Shown here: one piece after another, positions 57,814 through 64,000 of the stretch
Numbering within the stretch: position 1 is the first letter of the stretch
Layout: each line of letters begins with the position of its first letter
From: Coffea arabica
Taxonomy: Eukaryota > Streptophyta > Magnoliopsida > Gentianales > Rubiaceae
Reading direction: 5' to 3'
Assembly (NCBI RefSeq): GCF_036785885.1
Contig: NC_092326.1
Coordinates: 42,122,287-42,186,286, forward strand
Length of the DNA stretch: 64,000 bases
Program-made: the position numbers and the translations under genes
Notes under the pieces: model-generated
Databases searched by the model: none
Seen by the model: the letters and a program-made list of their open reading frames with translations, nothing else
What the model was told of the DNA's origin: nothing

Positions 57814-58218
57814 AAAATTTTTATTGTTATCAAGGCTATACATCTCGTCCACTGGTTTCCTTGTACACTACTTTATTTATTATCACAAAAGATGTTTCTG
57901 AACATTTTAGAGGTTGGTGTAAATTTTTTGTGTCATTTTTTATAATTTTTATTTTACCCTCCAAATAAAGGATAAAATAATACTGTCATCTCTCGGAAAT
58001 AAACAACACATACAGGCAAATTAAAAGCGAACTATATATTTATTGGCGATGGATCTCATTTATTTATTTGGTGGTTTATTATGAGTTTTTGGATGCCAGG
58101 TGGTAATTGTTACCCAAAGAAAGAAAGGACGATGGCCCCAATTCAAACAACATAAAATCAAAACCGTAGAAATATAAAATGAGCAATACTTTATGGACCA
58201 AAAAATAAATTTAGACCC
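57814..58218. other. Spacer before the PLP-binding protein gene
   Basis: AT-rich. It contains the promoter side of the next gene. No other feature is seen. Confidence 0.4.
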
Positions 58219-58225
58219 TATAAAA
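58219..58225 (+). promoter_or_regulatory. TATA box of the PLP-binding protein gene
   Basis: TATAAAA only 30 bp before the first ATG (58255). Transcripts would then begin at about that ATG, which favours use of the second in-frame ATG at 58360. Confidence 0.45.
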
Positions 58226-58254
58226 CCAATATTTGCTCCAAAGTCCCAAAGAAA

Positions 58255-61200
58255 ATGGAGAGTGCAGAATCAGCCTCAGCAATCGCCGAGAGAGAAAAAC
58301 AGGACAACCAAAATCCGATTTCGAGCGTACCGAAATTAACGGAAAGTGGGAGTTCAGAAATGGCGGCTGCTTCCGCCATGGACGGTGTGGCTGCGGCGGC
58401 ACTGAAATCGGTGCTGCAGCGCGTGCAACAGACGGCGGAGAGGTGCGGACGCGGGTCAGATAGGATCCGTGTAGTCGCTGTTAGCAAGATGAAGCCAGTT
58501 TCACTTCTCCGGCAAGTTTACGACGCCGGCCACCGTTGCTTCGGGGAGAACTACGTCCAGGAACTCGTAGAAAAAGCGCCTCAGGTTTTTTTTCTACTTC
58601 TTAGCTCCTCCCTATACATAAGTTTAACTTGCTTATTTTTTTGAAAAAAAAATTCAGATTTTTGTGGGGATTAGTTATTGAGGAATTTTTTTTTTGTATT
58701 TCAGTTTGTTCGTTTCCCGTTAATTTTTTATTTACAGCAGAACTATGAGATTTTTATCAAAAAGATTAATACGAGATGATGGACTATAAACATCCAATTT
58801 GGTGTGGAAATGAAGACCTTGAAAGAAAAGGATTGTATTTTGGCTGAGTTTTTCTACTTTTTTTTTGTTTGCTCACATTTCGTGTGATAGGTACACAGAA
58901 AGTATGAATCTTTAGCTGAAAATTTATGTTTTTTGGGTGAAAATGCAGCTACCGGAGGATATAGAGTGGCGTTTCATTGGGAATTTGCAGAGTAATAAAG
59001 TGAAGCCGCTTTTAAGTATGTTTTCCTAACTCCGAACTCCCTCATTTTCAGAGTATGTATACATGCAACTGCATCTTGGTTTTGATTTCGTTGGTTTAAT
59101 AAAAAAGCAAGTGTGCTAAGAAAAAATGGAGATAAACTAGAAAACAGTTCTTGAGTTTCTAGGAAATGAGTTTAGTTGGAGTGAGATGTAGGCTGAGTGC
59201 GACCTCAGTCTTTTTTTTTTTTTTTAAGGGGTACTTGGAAAGGGAAGATATGATGTTCGGATGGAGGATTTAAAATGTTATTCTGGAGCAATTTCTTGAA
59301 CAAAATCTTTTGATGCTTTACGCCTGCCATTCAAGTTTAAACTAAACATGCAATTCCAATTCAACCTACTGTCTGACATTCTGACTGGATAGTTAATTTA
59401 GACTGATGACCTAAATTTATGATTAAGTGTCAGATAACCTATTGTGCTTTGAGCATTTTGGCTCATCATTTCAAGGTAGTATTGAAAGCAGTGTACTTTG
59501 CTAATAGGGCTTTAAATAGGACACTTGATTGCTTATGGTTCATAATGTCATTCATCTAGAGTTTGAAAGACCGATACAGCATTATATTTGCCAATTCAGC
59601 AGGAACGGACTGATGCGCGCTTAATTAGTTTACTCTCAGGTTGATCATCTGTTTAATAAATGGCTCTATGGTATCCAGAAGTCTGGATTTTATTACTAGT
59701 ATTTCTTGAAACTTCTTATTGCCCCATTTATAATCTTTCTCCAGTATGTTGAATATGCTGTGCCATTTTCTTATCAGTTGATTCTCAGCCACTCTTTTTT
59801 TTTTTTGCCAGCTGGAGTGCCAAATCTTGCCATGGTGGAAACTGTTGATGATGAGAAGGTATGAATGTTAGCAGTAATAGTGATTTTATCAAATAGGTGA
59901 AGACCTTCATAGAGTTAGTTCTTGGTGCTCTGTGCTCGCACTTTGCTATTGTGCTGAGTCAAAAGGTATCTACATTATTAAGAGACGCTTTAGCTAGATT
60001 GACAATACTTTGGTAGTAAGTCTGTCGGTCCAAAGATTTTCTAAAGTGGTTGGTTTACATGCTGAGACATGTCATGATTGATAGAGAGTAAGGTTGAAGC
60101 TGTTCGTCCTAGGTGATTACTGCAAAAGCACCTCCCAGCATTCCCTCCCTTCTTCCATGTGTCCTAGTTATAATTAAGTTTAAATCACTGTGTTGCTTCT
60201 CATAGTAAAGACGACTTTACTTTTAGCATAATGAATCTTAAAAAATTTTTAACTTGGAGTTCAGAAAATGTTGCTGGATCATATGGATAAGTAACAAACA
60301 CATTTACTTGCGTCAATGGTTCGTGATGGGCATTGTGATTATACCCAATACCTGCTAATGAGTATCATTGCCGGTGTCTTTATGCATTGTTGTGATTGTT
60401 ATTGTCTTGAACTCAAAATCTGTCCTTCGATCTTGTAGATTGCCAATCTTCTTGACCGTGTGGCTGGAAACATTGGAAGAAAGCCTTTAAAAGTGTTTGT
60501 CCAAGTTAACACAAGTGGGGAAGCATGTGGGTAACTAGCGTATGTCACTAATTTAGTAGGATCTCCAGTATTTTGCAGAAGCATATGGGAAGCCACGTTT
60601 AATTTGCTGCTGGTCACAGTTCCTTGGACAGATCAACACACTGAGACACAAACACTGCAATGAACAAATTTTTTCTGCTGGAGAAAAATGAAAAAATTGT
60701 TAAAGTTGTTTTTTCTGCCTTTTGCAGCTAAATATGGTGTTGAACCTGCCGGTTGTGTGGAGCTTGTCAAACATGTTACTTTGCGCTGCCCAAACCTTGA
60801 ATTTTGTGGCCTAATGACAATAGGAATGGCTGATTATACTTCCACCCCAGAAAATTTCAAGGTGGTAATTTTGCTTAAATCGGTAATTGTTGTCTCGGAT
60901 TGCTCTTATTCTAGTGCCATTTAAATTTTTCTGATGATGGCAGTGATTTACTTGCAGAATTTGGCAGATTGCAGAACTGAGGTCTGCAAGGCACTTGGAA
61001 TTACAGAAGAGCAATGTGAACTGTCAATGGGCATGTCTGGCGACTTTGAGCTTGCTGTAAGTTAATTTTCGCTTGTGACTCGCTGTTAGCATCTCATTTG
61101 CAACTGAGATATATTTCTTGAAGTGAATGTACCATATTTCTTGTTGGTTTTCCCCATTCGCGTCTTTGGGTTGGAGTATTAGGCTTTCCTACTCATCGCC

Positions 61201-61335
61201 TGCATGGCTTACGGGAAGTATCTTGTGTGTGGTGTTTTTTTTTTTTTTTGGCAGATTGAAATGGGTAGTACAAATGTTCGAATTGGATCCACCATATTTG
61301 GAGCGAGGGAGTATCCAAAGAGGCAGTCGAATTAG
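58255..61335 (+). CDS. Pyridoxal-5'-phosphate homeostasis protein (YggS/PROSC/PLPBP family)
   Basis: Seven exons: 58255-58584, 58949-59015, 59812-59858, 60439-60526, 60728-60861, 60958-61056 and 61255-61335. They total 281 residues from the first ATG, or 246 from ATG 58360, which matches the usual family length. The protein is a single-domain TIM-barrel that binds PLP and buffers vitamin B6 in the cytosol or organelles; it has no known catalysis. Landmarks are the PLP-Lys motif [69 protein letters not shown] and [14 protein letters not shown]. Exon 4 uses donor CAT|GTGGGT, supported by the ASKYGVEP junction. The 35-residue N-terminal extension is Ser/Glu-rich, not a clear transit peptide. It looks intact and is probably a housekeeping gene. 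Confidence 0.95.
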
Positions 61336-62564
61336 CAATGCAAATATCAGCATCGCCACCCTTGGCAAGTTTAATTAGAGAAATCACAGACCGTTTGCCC
61401 CCAGCAGCTGCTTGATTAGCTTGCCCAAGATTTATGTTGTATTTTTTAATATCATGCAGGCTCTTGCAGCTAGACTGAGCCCTCTGATTTTGAGGTTGCT
61501 TATATTTGAGCCCTCTTGACAGTTTTTAATCACTTATATCCGCTGATGTATCAAATTGCATGCAAAGCACTTGATGAGTTGTGCATTTTTTCTTTTTTAT
61601 CTTCAATTCTTAAAACTGGCTCTCCTTTTTTCTTCCTTCTTATGGCTTTCAACATACACAACAGTGTATTTTCGAGGAGCCTATACTAGCAATTTGGCAC
61701 TCCATTCTACATTTCCTTCTCTGCATTATTGGACTGGCTTTTCTTGGTTTCCCAATTTAAATTAGTCAAAAGTGATATTTAGCTTCCTCTGTTCTTTCCC
61801 AGCAAGCAAATAGACGATCACTTAGGAGTATTATTTTATCCTGGCCAGCCGTCTCCTGGTGACTTGTTCCTCGCAATAATTTTCCGAAATCTGCTCCGTG
61901 TCGCTTCTCATTTTTTTAAAAAATAAATAAATGATTTATTTTGGTGTTAGAAAAAATGTATTTTATTTGAAAATTTTTATTTTGAAATTGGTTTTATTTT
62001 AGAAAATAAAAAAGGAGGGCCCAAAATGAGACTTAAAAAGTGCGACGATTTTGACCCAAAATAATAGTCTAAGAAGGGTTTTTAACGAAAAATAAGAGTC
62101 GTCCCTTGATATCGAGCTTAGAAAACAATTGAGTTCGAAGAGATTGATATCATTTGGAATAGGTTGGAGATTTATTTATAATTTTCGCAATCTGGTATAT
62201 ATGTAAATCTTTCAAATCTGTTGTTTCTATGATACATTCTATGATTATTTTTTTGTCATTAGTGCAGATTTATGAATGAAATGATATTTTTTTATTCAAA
62301 GAAAAAAAAAAGAAAAAGATCAATGATGATTATAGGACTTACCATTATTCAAGCGACTGAGGTAAGGTACTCAGATGATCTTTTAGTAAAACTAGAAATA
62401 AAAATGAAGTAAAAATAAAAGGTAAAATTTTGGTGTCTACGCTCCGAGACAAAATTCTAGGGATAAAAACCAAATAAGATGCTTAGATGGGATGACAATA
62501 AAGAGTAAAGAATAACAGAGCGTAACATACTCAACCGCCGTTATTCCAGATCCCAAAAGATCTC
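61336..62564. other. 3' flank and spacer before the DUF1068 gene
   Basis: Includes the 3' UTR region of the PLP-binding protein gene and AT-rich DNA. No gene or recognisable repeat is seen. Confidence 0.45.
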
Positions 62565-62664
62565 CATGCAAAGACATATAGGCAAAAGGAACAAACTAAC
62601 GAGTATAACTCCAGAAACACAGATGAATCTACAGCACAAACAACAGGGAACATGCAGTCCCAAG

Positions 62665-64000
62665 ATGATGAGGTTAGCTACAGGGCTGATGGGTATGTGC
62701 CTTGCCGGTTACATAGCTGTCCCGCCAATTTATTGGCACCTCTCCGAGACACTGACTTCCGTAGGCCACTTTTCTTGTCCCCCTTGCGACTGCGATTGCC
62801 CTGATCAACCCCTTTTCTCCAGCTCACAAGGTAGACAAAAATGTACAGCATGTTACCAATTATCCCTCAATGATGATGGTTGTTTATCTTATAAATATGT
62901 GAAAATCCAACAGTTATTTCGCCATTGGACAGTGAATTTTTTTAACCTCAGGGTATGATGAACGTAAATGCCATTTTTATTTGGTCATCTGGAAATAATT
63001 TTTGGTACTATCACGTGCAATGGAATTTTTATTCTGGGTTCATCCTAGAGTATAGTCGGATGAAACCATTAAAAATTTGTTGAAATAATTTGGTTTACAG
63101 TCGTCGGCCATGTGTGGAAATAATTTGTTGAACATACGTGTCTGATTAATTTGCTAGAGGCATTGCAGTATTTATAGCGATGAGCAGATCTAAACGTACG
63201 TGGTTTCGTTGTTTACCATGCAGGGTTGAACTTCAGTTTCTTTACAGGTTAGTTCTTCAATTCCCCTATGAAGTATCATGAACGCAGTCTAGGATAATAT
63301 TTCTGGCGCCATGAATGATTGAAGTCTACTTTAAAAGATGCAAGCTCTCAATTTGCTGCGAGACCATTATTGACCTAGGATTCTTTTTTGATCGAAGAAG
63401 ATGCACTGTCATTAAAATTTTATCATTATATATTCTTGGTGTAAGATGGCCTCCTTTGTTCTTCTTGATTGGAGATAATTCAACGAATCAGAGGACTTAA
63501 ATACCAGTCTGTTCCTTGCAACATCATACAGCAGAATCACCGGCTGAATTAGCTGATATCAACTTGGTGCTTTCAACAGTAATTAAAATCCATTTCCTTT
63601 GAGGCCGCGCCTCGGAACTTCGCATGTTCTGCAGCAATGCTAGGAAAGAAGGCTTTGACATTCCCTTGCATAGTTGATTAAGTGCGTCTTTAAAGAACTT
63701 TCCTTCGGGGGAAGAAAATCAGTTTACACAGGAACAGGACATTTTAGGGTGCCCCTTTGCTGATTAACATGATGGTTTTCTATTCTTACTAATAGCTGAT
63801 TATTTCCCCACTCAGATTGCATGAAACATGATCCCGAAATGAGTGAAGAGACGGAGAAGAGTTATGTGGATTCGTTGTCTGACGAGTTGAAGCAGAGGGA
63901 AGCTGTAGCTCTGGAAAATCAGTACCGCGCCGACATGGCACTGCTGGAGGCTAAAAAAGTAACGTCACAGTATCAGAAGGAAGCAGAAAAGTGCAATTCC
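62665..64000 (+). CDS. DUF1068 membrane protein, 3' partial
   Basis: Exons: 62665-62830, microexon 63224-63247 (24 nt), and 63816 running past the window end. The joined reading passes through SSSQ-GLNFSFFTD-CMKHDPE with correct phases. A transmembrane segment (LATGLMGMCLAGYIAVPPIYW) near the N-terminus is followed by a Cys-rich patch (CPPCDCDCPDQP), then the conserved block CMKHDPEMSEETEKSYVDSLSDEL and the coiled-coil-like LKQREAVALENQYRADMALLEAKK...YQKEAEKCNS. This matches plant DUF1068 proteins, whose function is unknown. The start is chosen at the MM pair (62665) in line with the family; in-frame Met codons at 62566 and 62623 would add 33 or 14 residues. The gene continues beyond the window. 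Confidence 0.88.

Overview
This is nuclear DNA from a flowering plant, almost certainly a eudicot. It is AT-rich, with GT-AG introns, plant-only gene families (Amb a 1/LAT-type pectate lyases, STIG1-like peptides, DUF1068, galacturonan-binding WAK-associated ectodomains), Athila-type Ty3/gypsy and Ty1/copia elements, and MITEs. I cannot name the species.

Layout. At 1-1207 (+) lies the 3' end of a wall-associated, galacturonan-binding ectodomain protein with one transmembrane helix. At 1780-2277, 18621-19093 and 30095-30564 are three copies of one MITE family with about 9-bp target duplications. A complete Athila-like element (4806-18084, minus strand, matching 5-bp duplications) sits in what was the 3' flank of the first pectate lyase. 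From 19594 to 35766 five pectate lyase genes lie head to tail on the minus strand. All have four exons, with exons 2 and 3 exactly 104 and 139 nt in every copy. Copies 1-2 and 3-5 form two subgroups. A Ty1/copia element (36539-42098, minus) lies upstream of the array, followed by the 3' end and LTR of a second Athila-like element (about 42780-44548, plus). Two STIG1-like secreted Cys-rich genes follow on the minus strand (45763-46260 and 51875-52669). The second has grown from one to five tandem 28-residue Cys modules. After this come a small secreted-peptide candidate (53872-54174, +), a cytochrome b561 core gene lacking its N-terminal part (54865-55472, +), a solo-LTR-like sequence (55789-57486) and an orphan second copy of the b561 last exon (57559-57813). 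The window ends with an intact seven-exon pyridoxal-phosphate-binding YggS/PROSC protein (58255-61335, +) and the 5' part of a DUF1068 membrane protein (62665 to the window end, +) that contains a 24-nt microexon.

How the genes relate. The pectate lyases and STIG1-like proteins are secreted. In other plants, members of both families are prominent in pollen, style and stigma, so 19.6-52.7 kb may be a wall/reproductive-tissue neighbourhood built by tandem duplication. That is inference. The right-hand genes look like ordinary housekeeping genes. No unknown multi-gene system stands out. The most unusual items are the STIG1 module expansion, the dated series of insertions in the pectate lyase 3' flank, the duplicated b561 exon, and the MITE family with clean 9-bp duplications.
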